Shown here piece after piece: positions 15,993 to 24,523 of a stretch of 64,000 bases of DNA; within the stretch, counting starts at the first letter, position 1; every line of letters begins with the position of its first letter. This DNA is from Companilactobacillus versmoldensis DSM 14857 = KCTC 3814 (GTDB lineage Bacteria; Bacillota; Bacilli; Lactobacillales; Lactobacillaceae): contig NZ_AZFA01000006.1 in NCBI RefSeq assembly GCF_001434295.1, positions 54,675 through 118,674 on the forward strand, read 5' to 3'. The notes beneath the pieces are model-generated. The model did not search any database, was not told the origin of the DNA, and saw only the letters and a list, made by a program, of their open reading frames with translations. The position numbers were made by a program, and so were the translations under genes.

Positions 15993-16766
15993 TTATTCTT
16001 CTTTATTTTTAGCTTTTTTACTATTGTGATTGTGGACTAATAAAGTAATGACCACGGCGAAGATCAAGACAAAGACGAAGATGATATTTGGGATGTGGAT
16101 ATCGATTGCAGGAATGGTCAAGAGTAACTTGATTGAAATAAAGAGAATCAGGAAGTAAGCCATGTCCTGCAATTCGGGGATTCGTTGCATCAAACCCATG
16201 ATAACACCAGCGATACCTCTCATTGCCAAGATGCCGATGATACCTCCAATCAAAACGATGACTGGGTTATCGGAAATCGCCAGAGCTGCTAAAACAGAAT
16301 CAATAGAGAATACGATGTCCATCAATTCAATGGAGATGACGACTTTCCAAAAGTTAGAGATGTGCAAATATTTGCTCCAGCCAGTTGCTTGAGGTTTTTC
16401 GGTGGGAACTTCGGTGACTTTAGGTTGTTTCTTTTCATAGAAGAAAAATTTCAGAGCTAAGTAAAAGAGATAAATGGCACCGAGGGCTTTGATCCACCAG
16501 AAGTTGATCAAATAGATCCCAACTCCGATAACGATGACTCTAAATATATATGCGCCGACGAGCCCATAAAAAAGCGATTTTTCACGTTCGACTTTTGAGG
16601 TCAACGACTGGGTCTGGGCTGCTAGGACGACGGCGTTGTCGACTGACAAAATACATTCCATGACTACTAGCGATAGGATGATCAACCATCCGTCTGCTGA
16701 GGTCAAGACTGTGCGCCAATTATTTGGATCGAAAAAAGGACCATACAACTCGATTAGTGTATTCAT
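15993..16766 (-). CDS. TerC-family integral membrane protein
   Basis: 257 residues, about seven membrane segments. The paired acidic motifs MECILSVDNAVVLAAQ (near residue 35) and ELMDIVFSIDSVLAALAI (near 146) are the TerC hallmark. TerC relatives export metal ions, notably manganese, or support metal loading of secreted enzymes. It is a close paralogue of the next gene. A TATAAT at 16808-16803 (minus strand) may be its -10. Confidence 0.88.
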   Translation of the reverse strand: MNTLIELYGPFFDPNNWRTVLTSADGWLIILSLVVMECILSVDNAVVLAAQTQSLTSKVEREKSLFYGLVGAYIFRVIVIGVGIYLINFWWIKALGAIYLFYLALKFFFYEKKQPKVTEVPTEKPQATGWSKYLHISNFWKVVISIELMDIVFSIDSVLAALAISDNPVIVLIGGIIGILAMRGIAGVIMGLMQRIPELQDMAYFLILFISIKLLLTIPAIDIHIPNIIFVFVLIFAVVITLLVHNHNSKKAKNKEE

Positions 16767-16878
16767 GGTCGTGACACCTCACCTTGTCTATAAGTTAACC
16801 GTATTATAAAATATTTATCGTTTGGATACGATAGTTGATACTTATAAAAATTCAAATAATACAAATTTATTTAGAAAT

Positions 16879-16915
16879 AAAAAGCGGCAATTCCGATTAG
16901 GAATTGTCGTTTTGA
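16879..16915 (-). terminator. Terminator overlapping the 3' end of the second TerC gene
   Basis: On the minus strand, GACAATTCC pairs with GGAATTGCC and is followed by GCTTTTTATTT. The first arm lies in the last codons and the loop holds the stop codon of the gene that ends at 16897. Confidence 0.8.
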
Positions 16916-17688
16916 TTTGCGGTTTTTTGTTCAGCTTTTTTAACATTCCGGAAGTGAACCACCAGAGTGATGATGATTGCAGCAATCAAGACGAAGACGA
17001 AAGCTGTATTTGGAATGTGAATATTGATCAATGGAATCGACAAGAAAAGCTTAATGGCGATAAATAAAATCAAGAAGTAAGCCATATCTTGTAATTCGGG
17101 GATCTTATTCATGAAGTTCATGATGATCTCAGCGATACCTCTCATAGCTAAGATACCGATCATACCACCGATCAATACGATTACGGGGTTTTCAGAAATA
17201 GCCAGTGATGCCAAAACTGAATCAATTGAGAATACGATGTCCATCAATTCAATGGAGATGACTACTTGCCAAAAAGTCGAGATCCGTAAATGTTTTTTCC
17301 AGCCTTTAGGCTCAGGCTTTTTCTCGGGAACTTTGACTGTTCTATCTTTCTTTTTATCAATAAAGAAAAACTTGATAGCTAAGTAGAGTAGGTAAATTGC
17401 TCCTAAAGCTTTGATCAGCCAAAAGTTGATTAGATAAACACCTAATCCAATTACGATGAATCGGAAGATATATGCACCGATAAGTCCGTAAAATAGGGAT
17501 TTTTCCTGTTGGACCTTGTCAGGCAGAGTTTGAGTCTGCGCGGCTAAAACAACAGCATTGTCGACTGACAAGATACATTCCATCACGACTAGAGAAAGGA
17601 TGATCATCCAGTCGCTCCCAGATTCAATAACAGTTTCCCAATTGTGGAGATCGAAAAACGGTCCATACATGCTAATTAGTGCATTCAA
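16897..17688 (-). CDS. TerC-family integral membrane protein (paralogue)
   Basis: 263 residues with the same two TerC motifs (MECILSVDNAVVLAAQ and ELMDIVFSIDSVLASLAI) and the same order of membrane helices as its downstream paralogue, so the pair arose by tandem duplication. The linker and the C-terminal tail differ most. It has its own promoter and terminator, so the two genes can be regulated separately. Metal export is the likely but unproven role. Confidence 0.88.
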   Translation of the reverse strand: MNALISMYGPFFDLHNWETVIESGSDWMIILSLVVMECILSVDNAVVLAAQTQTLPDKVQQEKSLFYGLIGAYIFRFIVIGLGVYLINFWLIKALGAIYLLYLAIKFFFIDKKKDRTVKVPEKKPEPKGWKKHLRISTFWQVVISIELMDIVFSIDSVLASLAISENPVIVLIGGMIGILAMRGIAEIIMNFMNKIPELQDMAYFLILFIAIKLFLSIPLINIHIPNTAFVFVLIAAIIITLVVHFRNVKKAEQKTANQNDNS

Positions 17689-17749
17689 TCAGAATTATTC
17701 CTCACTTTATTTTTATTTTGTTGTCTAATAACAACATCTTTATACTCTT

Positions 17750-17779
17750 ATAATACTAAAAAAATTTTAATTTGGTCAA
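17750..17779 (-). promoter_or_regulatory. Promoter of the upstream TerC gene
   Basis: Minus strand TTGACC (17779-17774), 18 bp, TATTAT (17755-17750). No Mn-sensing yybP-ykoY fold was recognised in the leader. Confidence 0.7.
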
Positions 17780-17823
17780 TAAATGCCCAAACTTAATAAT
17801 TAAATTGCTATTTTTTTGGAAAC

Positions 17824-17882
17824 TTTATTGAAAATATACAGTAATTTTACAATTTATTTACATTAAATAGATTAGATATATA
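17824..17882 (+). promoter_or_regulatory. PhoP-like hexamer array and promoter of the ugp operon
   Basis: TTTATT (17824-17829), TATACA (17835-17840), TTTACA (17846-17851) and TTTACA (17857-17862) are spaced by exactly 5 bp each. The -10 is TATATA (17877-17882), or GATATA (17875-17880), which would give the same 12-bp gap as in the small-RNA promoters. This is the arrangement of Pho boxes (TT[ACT]ACA repeats, 11-bp register) before phosphate-starvation genes. Confidence 0.65.
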
Positions 17883-17930
17883 CAACTCTTTTCCATAATC
17901 AGACTATTGAATGTTATGGAGGAATTATTT

Positions 17931-19019
17931 ATGCCAACTATTTTAAAAAACGTATCGAAAGAATACGCTCAGGGGAAAAAAGTTTTGGATAATGTTTCTG
18001 CTGAGATCAAAACTGGGGAATTTTTTGTCATCGTTGGACCATCAGGTTGTGGTAAAAGTACTTTGCTACGAATGATTGCTGGTCTGACTGAGATCTCTGA
18101 CGGAACGATCAAGATCGAGGATCGAGTTGTTAATGATTTGCCACCTAAGGATCGTAATTTAACGATGGTTTTCCAAAGCTACGCCTTGTTCCCATTTTTA
18201 AGTGTTTGGGATAATGTCGCTTTTGGGCTGAAAGCTCGTCAAAATGATGCAGCAAAGATCAAAGAACGGGTCGATAATGCTTTGAAAATGGTCAACTTAG
18301 AAGAGTTCAGTGACCGTAAACCTCGAGAATTGTCCGGTGGTCAACGTCAACGTGTTGCCTTAGCTCGAGCAGTAGCGAGCGATGCCAAGATCTGTTTAAT
18401 GGATGAACCATTATCAAACTTAGATGCCCAATTGCGGATCAAAATGCACCAAGAGATCTATGCTTTGCAACGCAAGTTAGGTTTGACGCTGATCTATGTG
18501 ACCCATGATCAAGTGGAAGCAATGACAATGGCTGATCATATCATGGTCTTGAATGATTCAAAGATCCAACAAGTTGGTACACCTACAGAAATTTATAATC
18601 ATCCAGCGAATGAATTCGTAGCTAGTTTCTTCGGAGTTCCACCAATCAATTTGATGAATGCTAAAAAAGTTTCTGAAAATATTGCACTGGTCAACAAGGA
18701 TTTCGAAGTTGAATTAGCTCAGACAATCGAAGAAGAAAACTTCCGTATCGGTATCCGTCCTAACCAATTACAAGTGAATAAGGCTGATGAATTACATGCT
18801 AATGCAACGATCAAAGCAGTTGAATTCTTAGGTGATGAAAAAATCGTTCACACGGAAATGAATCATGGCGGTGTCATCTCTGTGATAGTGGCCAGCGAGG
18901 CAGTTTTCGATCCGTTTGAAAGTATTGAGATCACCTGCGATGACAGCAGTAAAGCTTTATTATTTGATCTCGATGGTAACAATATCACCGAGACACAGGG
19001 GGTAGCTTATAATGCTTAA
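17931..19019 (+). CDS. ugpC: Glycerol-3-phosphate-type ABC importer, ATPase
   Basis: 362 residues: ABC domain with Walker A GPSGCGKST, signature LSGGQRQR and Walker B CLMDEP, then a C-terminal TOBE-type domain (about 235-355), as in UgpC/MalK. It powers uptake by the two permeases and binding protein that follow. Start chosen at 17931: GGAGG is 7 nt upstream, whereas the frame from 17907 places that Shine-Dalgarno inside the coding region. UgpC and MsmK are close relatives; the neighbours decide for ugp. Confidence 0.88.
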   Translation: MPTILKNVSKEYAQGKKVLDNVSAEIKTGEFFVIVGPSGCGKSTLLRMIAGLTEISDGTIKIEDRVVNDLPPKDRNLTMVFQSYALFPFLSVWDNVAFGLKARQNDAAKIKERVDNALKMVNLEEFSDRKPRELSGGQRQRVALARAVASDAKICLMDEPLSNLDAQLRIKMHQEIYALQRKLGLTLIYVTHDQVEAMTMADHIMVLNDSKIQQVGTPTEIYNHPANEFVASFFGVPPINLMNAKKVSENIALVNKDFEVELAQTIEEENFRIGIRPNQLQVNKADELHANATIKAVEFLGDEKIVHTEMNHGGVISVIVASEAVFDPFESIEITCDDSSKALLFDLDGNNITETQGVAYNA

Positions 19020-19956
19020 AACGCCGGCTACTTCAGAGGTTGCTTCAGAAAAGAAGTCAGTTTCGAAGAAAAAGTTTGTCTTTCGTTTGAATGCAAATGA
19101 TAAATACTTTTCAATGTTCTTTCTCGGTCCATCGTTATTACTATTAGGCTTGTTTGTTTTTTATCCATTGTTCAAAACTCTTTATATCAGTATGTTTTTG
19201 ACAGATACTTTTGGAAACACGACCGTTTTCACCGGTTTGCAAAATTATGTAAATTTGATCAGCTCAGCTGATTTTATGAATAGTTTGTTCGTTACTTTGA
19301 TCTATGTTTTGGCGGTAACGGTCTTGACTATCACGATGGGCTTGTTATTAGCCAACTTAGCAAGTAAGAAATTACCAGGGATCGGGATCTTTCGAACTTT
19401 ATACTCGATGACTATGGGTGTTTCAGTAGCGGTCGCAGCGATTTTTTGGTTATTCATGTTCAACCCTTCAACTGGATTCTTTGCCTTAGTAAGTAATGCA
19501 CTTAAATTAACACCAATCAATTGGTTGACTGATCCTAAGAATGCCATGCTAGCAGTTATTATCACGACGGTTTGGATGAATCTTGGTTTTACTTTCTTGA
19601 TTTTATTAGGTTCGATCGAATCTGTACCACGTTCACTTTATGAAGCAGCTGAAGTTGAGGGAGCATCATCAAGTCGACAATTTTTCAAAATTACTTTGCC
19701 AATGATCTCACCAACATTATTCTTTGTTTCAACTATTACTATTATTGATGCCTTCAAGAGTTTTGGCTTGATCGATTTGATCACTAAAGGTGGTCCGACT
19801 AATGCAACGAACATGTTAGTTTATCGGATCTATAAGGATGCCTTTTACAGTGGTAATTATGCCAAATCTAGTACAGAAGCAATCATCCTGACAGTGATCA
19901 TTGCCTTCTTTACCTTGATTCAATTCAAATTCTTAGAAAAGAAGGTCAATTATTAA
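19012..19956 (+). CDS. ugpA: Glycerol-3-phosphate-type ABC importer, permease
   Basis: 314 residues, six membrane helices, with the permease EAA motif (YEAAEVEGASSSRQFFKITL, near residue 210). It overlaps ugpC by 8 bp. It pairs with UgpE to form the channel. A roughly 35-residue basic N-terminal tail precedes the first helix. Confidence 0.88.
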   Translation: MLKTPATSEVASEKKSVSKKKFVFRLNANDKYFSMFFLGPSLLLLGLFVFYPLFKTLYISMFLTDTFGNTTVFTGLQNYVNLISSADFMNSLFVTLIYVLAVTVLTITMGLLLANLASKKLPGIGIFRTLYSMTMGVSVAVAAIFWLFMFNPSTGFFALVSNALKLTPINWLTDPKNAMLAVIITTVWMNLGFTFLILLGSIESVPRSLYEAAEVEGASSSRQFFKITLPMISPTLFFVSTITIIDAFKSFGLIDLITKGGPTNATNMLVYRIYKDAFYSGNYAKSSTEAIILTVIIAFFTLIQFKFLEKKVNY

Positions 19957-20786
19957 TGCAAAATATAGACGAAAAAGCAGTCTTGAAGCGTTTGATGACT
20001 TATGTAGTATTGATCGCTCTCGCGCTAGTTATCCTAGCACCATTTTTCATTGGTATTTGGACTAGTTTCTTACCAACTATGTCGATTGCCAAAGGTGATC
20101 TGTTCAACACGAACTTATCTTTAGACAACTATATCGCCGCTTTAACTAAAACACCGATTTTACGTTATTTAGCTAATAGTTTGGTAATTTCAACGATTAC
20201 AATGATTGCTCAATTGATCTTCTGTTCGATGAGTGCATATGCCTTCGTATTTTTGAAGTTCAAGTATCGAAAATTATTCTTCGCCCTGTTTTTAGTAACG
20301 ATGATGTTACCTTTTGAAGCTCAAATCATTCCTAATTTTCAAACTATCAAAAGTTTAGGCTTATTAGATAATTACGCAGCTTTAATCGTTCCGTTTTTGA
20401 CTTCTGCTTTTGGAACTTTTATGTTGCGACAATCATTTAAACAAACACCTAAGGAGTTAAAAGAGGCTGCTGATATCGAAGGCTTGAACCATTTCCAATT
20501 TTATTCACGGATCGTTTTGCCTTACAACAAGATCAGCTTGATCACCTTAGGTGCTTATAGTTTCTTAGGTGCTTGGAATCAATATTTATGGCCAATGTTG
20601 ACGACTTTTAGTAATAATTCACGAATTATCCAAAATGGTTTGAAACAATTGCAATCTGAAGAGACTTTCAATGATTGGGGGATGATTCAAGCTAGTGCGG
20701 CAATCATCGTTATCCCAACGATCATTGTCTTATTTATTGGACAACATTATTTCAAATCAGGTATGAATGAAGGGGCGGTCAAGTAA
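19956..20786 (+). CDS. ugpE: Glycerol-3-phosphate-type ABC importer, permease
   Basis: 276 residues, six helices, EAA motif LKEAADIEGLNHFQFYSRIV near residue 167. Coupled to ugpA by a TAATG overlap and to ugpB in the same way. This MalG-type permease forms the second half of the channel. Confidence 0.88.
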   Translation: MQNIDEKAVLKRLMTYVVLIALALVILAPFFIGIWTSFLPTMSIAKGDLFNTNLSLDNYIAALTKTPILRYLANSLVISTITMIAQLIFCSMSAYAFVFLKFKYRKLFFALFLVTMMLPFEAQIIPNFQTIKSLGLLDNYAALIVPFLTSAFGTFMLRQSFKQTPKELKEAADIEGLNHFQFYSRIVLPYNKISLITLGAYSFLGAWNQYLWPMLTTFSNNSRIIQNGLKQLQSEETFNDWGMIQASAAIIVIPTIIVLFIGQHYFKSGMNEGAVK

Positions 20787-22138
20787 TGAAATACACCAAA
20801 AAATTAATTTTGCCACTGGTCCTAGTTTTGGGAATCTTGGCAGTGGCTATCTTTACGAGTATCAATGCAGTTCGTTCGCAAGCTAGTGATAAGCGGACGG
20901 AAATTGTTTTCTGGCACGAGATGGGTGGTCCATCTGAAGATGCTTTGGAAAAAGTCGTCGATGGTTTCAATAAATCCCAGACTAAATACAAAGTGGTGCC
21001 AAAATATCAAGGTTCCTATGATGAAGCGATTCAAAAAATCTTACAAACCCATGGGACTAGTACTTCACCGGCAGTTTTCCAAGCGTTTGATATCTCAGCT
21101 GCCCAAATGATCCACAGTGGATTCACGACACCCGTGCAAAAATTCATCGACCAGGATCATTATGATGTAAGTAAAATTGCTCCTGGTGCGAGGGCCTTTT
21201 ATTCAAGTAATGGCGTACAACAAGGGATGCCTTTTAATACTTCCCAACCAGTTTTGTATTATAATGCGACTTTGCTTGAAAAATATGGGATTGAGAAACC
21301 ACCAGTTTCTCCTTCATATAGCGACATCACCCGTGTTGCTCAACAATTGTATGAGAAATCTGGTCATAAGACTAAAGGGATGACTGTCCAAGTTTATGGA
21401 TGGTTGTTGGAACAGGCGTTAGCTAATTCCAAAACTTCTCTAGCTAACAACAATGACGGCCACACAGGCAATCCAACGAAGGTCGATTTGAACAATCCAC
21501 AAACAGTTGAATTTTTGAAGTGGATCCGTGAAAATATCAAATCAGGCGACTTTATTGACTATGGTTCAGGTGCTAGTGCTGGCGCCAACCAAACAGCTGG
21601 CTTCTTGTCAGACAAGGTTGGTATCTTTATTCAATCTTCAGCAAGTATTGGTCAATTGACAGCTAACAATACTAACAAACTAGGTATCACTTATTTCCCA
21701 CACCCAGACGGACAAAAAGCTAATGGTGTTGCCATTGGTGGAGCTGCTTTGTGGATCTCAAATGACAAACCCAAAGATATTCAAAAAGGTGCTTATGAAT
21801 TCATCAAGTATTCTTTGAAACCAGAAGTTCAAGCACAGTGGCAAAAGGATACAGGTTACTTAGCACTTAATAAAGACTCTCAAAAGAGCAAAATCTTAAA
21901 AGATCTCTATAAGAAGAGTCCTGAATCTAAGGTTCCTGGCCAACAATTAGCGACGGCTAAACCGAATAATTTTAACTCCGGTATTTTGATGGAAGGTATG
22001 CAGTTGACACGACAGCTTGAAGAAGTTGCCATGGAAACCGTTTATAACGGTGGCGATATTGGCAAAGCACTTGATATCGCCGATAAAAGTATTAATGAAA
22101 ATCTTCAAACTTCTAACCGTGCTAATGGCTATAAATAA
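20786..22138 (+). CDS. ugpB: Glycerol-3-phosphate-type binding protein without a lipobox
   Basis: 450 residues, extracellular solute-binding protein family 1. The start of the mature domain (IVFWHEMGGPSEDALEKVV) and the later GGAALWISNDKP segment resemble UgpB, which binds glycerol-3-phosphate or glycerophosphodiesters. A hydrophobic N-terminal helix (residues 8-28) has no cysteine, unlike most Gram-positive binding proteins, so the protein is either anchored by this helix or released. The operon order ATPase-permease-permease-binding protein and the Pho-like promoter both support the ugp call; a sugar substrate cannot be ruled out. Confidence 0.82.
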   Translation: MKYTKKLILPLVLVLGILAVAIFTSINAVRSQASDKRTEIVFWHEMGGPSEDALEKVVDGFNKSQTKYKVVPKYQGSYDEAIQKILQTHGTSTSPAVFQAFDISAAQMIHSGFTTPVQKFIDQDHYDVSKIAPGARAFYSSNGVQQGMPFNTSQPVLYYNATLLEKYGIEKPPVSPSYSDITRVAQQLYEKSGHKTKGMTVQVYGWLLEQALANSKTSLANNNDGHTGNPTKVDLNNPQTVEFLKWIRENIKSGDFIDYGSGASAGANQTAGFLSDKVGIFIQSSASIGQLTANNTNKLGITYFPHPDGQKANGVAIGGAALWISNDKPKDIQKGAYEFIKYSLKPEVQAQWQKDTGYLALNKDSQKSKILKDLYKKSPESKVPGQQLATAKPNNFNSGILMEGMQLTRQLEEVAMETVYNGGDIGKALDIADKSINENLQTSNRANGYK

Positions 22139-22153
22139 GAATTAAGGGTATAA

Positions 22154-22190
22154 AAAAGGACTGACAATCATAGTTGTCAGTCCTTTTGCA
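22154..22190. terminator. Bidirectional terminator between ugpB and the alcohol dehydrogenase
   Basis: AAAAGGACTGACAA (22154-22167) pairs perfectly with TTGTCAGTCCTTTT (22174-22187). Confidence 0.9.
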
Positions 22191-22198
22191 TATCTTAA

Positions 22199-23368
22199 TT
22201 ATTCTGCATCATAAGCTTCTTGGAATAATTTAACGATTTCTTCTTTAGTACCTTTACGTGGATTTGAGAAGGCATTTCCGTCTTTCAAAGCGTTGCCAGC
22301 CATTAATTCGAAATCTTCTGGTTTGGCACCGATGGCTTTGATTGAACGTGGGATACCGACATCGTCACACATTTGTCTCATGGCTTTGATCGATAGTTCA
22401 GCAGCATCACGAGTTGACAAACCAGTTGTATCTTCACCCATAGCAACAGCTAATTGGGCAAATCTTTCTGGGTTAGAAACGATGTTGTACTTTTCAACGA
22501 TAGGTAACAAGATAGCACAACATACACCATGTGGAGCATCGTATTGACCACCAAGTTGGTGAGCCATGGCGTGGACATAGCCAAGATCAGCATTATTGAA
22601 GGCCATACCACCAAGCATTTCAGCTTCGACCATCTTAGTACGAGCATCAACATCATGGCCATTGGCATAAGCTTCACGTAAACTAGTTTCAACTAATTTG
22701 ATACCTTCAAGACATTGAGCATCTGTGATTTCGTTACGGTTAGTAGAAACGTATGGTTCGATCAATTGAACGAAAGTATCCATACCAGTTGCAGCAGTTA
22801 ACTTCTTAGGAACGTCTAACATCAACATTGGATCATTGAATGATACCAAGGGGATGTTTCTCCATGAAACGACTACGAACTTGAGATGTGTTTCAGTGTT
22901 AGTGATAACACAGTGTCTTGTAAGTTCTGAACCAGTTCCGGCAGTGGTATTAACAGCCATCAATGGTGGTAGCGCATTTTCAAGAGTTTCGATACCAGCT
23001 AATTTAGTGATGTCATCACCGTTAGTCAAAATAATACCAGTACCCTTACCAGTATCATGGGCTGAACCACCACCAACAGTAATAATACCGTCACAGTTGT
23101 TATCTAAGTAAACCTTTTTAGCAGCTTGAATATTGTGTACTTTAGGGTTAGGTTCAACACCGTTATAAATAGTGTATTTAACGCCAGCGTTCTTTAATGA
23201 ATCCAATGTTTGGGCTACAGGACCATTATCTACGCTTTCCAAAAACTTATCAGTTACGACTAATGGGTTAGTCATATTTAACATTTTGGCACGGTCACCA
23301 ATTTTTTTAATAACACCAGCGCCGAAAAAGTTAACACTAGGCATTAAGAAGTCAAAATTTTCTTTCAT
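22199..23368 (-). CDS. Iron-containing alcohol dehydrogenase
   Basis: 389 residues of the group III (Fe-ADH) family, NAD(P)H-dependent oxidoreductases acting on alcohols, diols or aldehydes. Seen: the nucleotide-binding GGGSAHDTGKG near residue 97, NTTAGTGSE near residue 142 and the metal-binding histidines in HAMAHQLGGQY and DAPHGVCCA near residues 265-283. It is a single-domain form, not the fused AdhE. The substrate may be a short-chain alcohol or 1,3-propanediol; nothing nearby decides. A GGAGGAGCTC Shine-Dalgarno precedes the ATG. Confidence 0.9.
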   Translation of the reverse strand: MKENFDFLMPSVNFFGAGVIKKIGDRAKMLNMTNPLVVTDKFLESVDNGPVAQTLDSLKNAGVKYTIYNGVEPNPKVHNIQAAKKVYLDNNCDGIITVGGGSAHDTGKGTGIILTNGDDITKLAGIETLENALPPLMAVNTTAGTGSELTRHCVITNTETHLKFVVVSWRNIPLVSFNDPMLMLDVPKKLTAATGMDTFVQLIEPYVSTNRNEITDAQCLEGIKLVETSLREAYANGHDVDARTKMVEAEMLGGMAFNNADLGYVHAMAHQLGGQYDAPHGVCCAILLPIVEKYNIVSNPERFAQLAVAMGEDTTGLSTRDAAELSIKAMRQMCDDVGIPRSIKAIGAKPEDFELMAGNALKDGNAFSNPRKGTKEEIVKLFQEAYDAE

Positions 23369-23808
23369 GAGAGCTCCTCCTCTTTACAACCATAATCATA
23401 TAGATTTATGAAAGGCTTTTCAACATCATTGTTAAATATGTAACAAATTAGACAAAATATTATAACTGATTATCAAATTGTTTTTGAGTTACTAAATTGG
23501 ACACAATTTTGCAATAATTTATTTAGATATTTTAAGTGAAGCAAGGGCCTACATGTCAATAGTGACAGTTAGCACATGAATAGAAACAATAAATCTTATT
23601 TTTATGCATCAAAAATTTGTCCCAATAAGAATTTTTTGGGGATGGGAATTTGTTTAATAGCCGAAATATTTTCGCGAATAATTGGCCGATTTTTCTGTAA
23701 ATAGAGGTAGATTGTGAAAAAGTAATCAGTCATTATTGACGACTACTGTCATGATATATTTTCAAAATTTAAGTCGATTTTTTTTGAATAAAAAACTGTT
23801 CGATAAGT
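23369..23808. other. Non-coding region between divergent genes
   Basis: About 440 bp with no credible gene. It holds a small inverted repeat TGTCA-ATAG-TGACA (23554-23567) and a related GTCA/TGAC pair near 23730, which could be operator half-sites. A TATAAT on the minus strand near 23465 may be the -10 of the alcohol dehydrogenase gene. Nothing firm was seen in the rest. Confidence 0.4.
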
Positions 23809-23837
23809 TTGAATTCCTTGTGAAGGTAACATACAAT
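23809..23837 (+). promoter_or_regulatory. Promoter of the small membrane protein gene
   Basis: TTGAAT (23809-23814), 17 bp, TACAAT (23832-23837). Confidence 0.75.
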
Positions 23838-23866
23838 ACAGGTACAAGAAAGGAACGGTGAAGATT

Positions 23867-24334
23867 ATGGATGCAGTAATAATTTTTATCGACGTTGTGT
23901 TCCTGATAGGGGCCATATTCAGTATTTATTGGCAATCACAAATTGAGATCAAAGCTACATACAAACTTTCAACCTTAATATTTGCGGTGTTCGTAGGTGC
24001 TTGGTTGATGGTTACACCCGTTAACCGTCTTCCTTATATAATTATGGTCGCAGAATTTGTTACCTTAACCATCATGAATGGCGTCGGTGGTATCGGATCT
24101 AAGAAAATTGTTTTGAGTGGTTTTTATTCAGGTGTGCTTGATTATTCACAAATTGTCCATGTGACATTGATCCCAATCGAGATTCCTGGCCAAGGAGAAC
24201 GTGTGGCAGTGATTTTCAACACTAAGAGACCTCAACAGATCGAGTTGAATTTCAAACGTTCTTATAAAGAAATTGAAAAATATTTACATGATAAATTATC
24301 CAAAGATGTTCAAGTGGAAATCGGTCAAGTTTAG
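23867..24334 (+). CDS. Small membrane protein, function unknown
   Basis: About 155 residues: three hydrophobic segments in the first 85 residues, then a soluble part of about 70 residues rich in beta-forming residues and ending KDVQVEIGQV. Not assigned to a family with confidence. The ATG at 23867 is preferred over the GTG at 23858, which is only 3 nt from the AAGAAAGGA Shine-Dalgarno. It has its own promoter and terminator. Confidence 0.7.
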   Translation: MDAVIIFIDVVFLIGAIFSIYWQSQIEIKATYKLSTLIFAVFVGAWLMVTPVNRLPYIIMVAEFVTLTIMNGVGGIGSKKIVLSGFYSGVLDYSQIVHVTLIPIEIPGQGERVAVIFNTKRPQQIELNFKRSYKEIEKYLHDKLSKDVQVEIGQV

Positions 24335-24367
24335 TTTCATGAACTAGGCGAATTTTTAAAAGTCGTT

Positions 24368-24401
24368 AGCTTCTAGTAATTAGTACTAGAAGCTTTTTTT
24401 A
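24368..24401 (+). terminator. Terminator after the small membrane protein gene
   Basis: AGCTTCTAGT (24368-24377) pairs with ACTAGAAGCT (24385-24394), followed by TTTTTTT. Confidence 0.9.
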
Positions 24402-24477
24402 TGCCCGCAAAAACTTGCTATTCCAATTCTCAATAGCATGATAATCAAATGATAAACAAACCAAATGTTTCACAATC

Positions 24478-24506
24478 TTTCATGATATCTGTATCATAAT
24501 TATATT
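24478..24506 (+). promoter_or_regulatory. Promoter with palindromic operator before the OYE-family gene
   Basis: TTTCAT (24478-24483), 17 bp, TATATT (24501-24506). The spacer holds the perfect inverted repeat ATGATA-TCTG-TATCAT (24482-24497), which looks like a repressor site. Confidence 0.55.
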
Positions 24507-24523
24507 CGAATGGAGGGTTTTTA

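Noticed and set aside
17689..17930. yybP-ykoY manganese riboswitch before the TerC gene
   Set aside because: This riboswitch often precedes TerC-family genes, but the leader here is short and AT-rich and shows none of its conserved loops.
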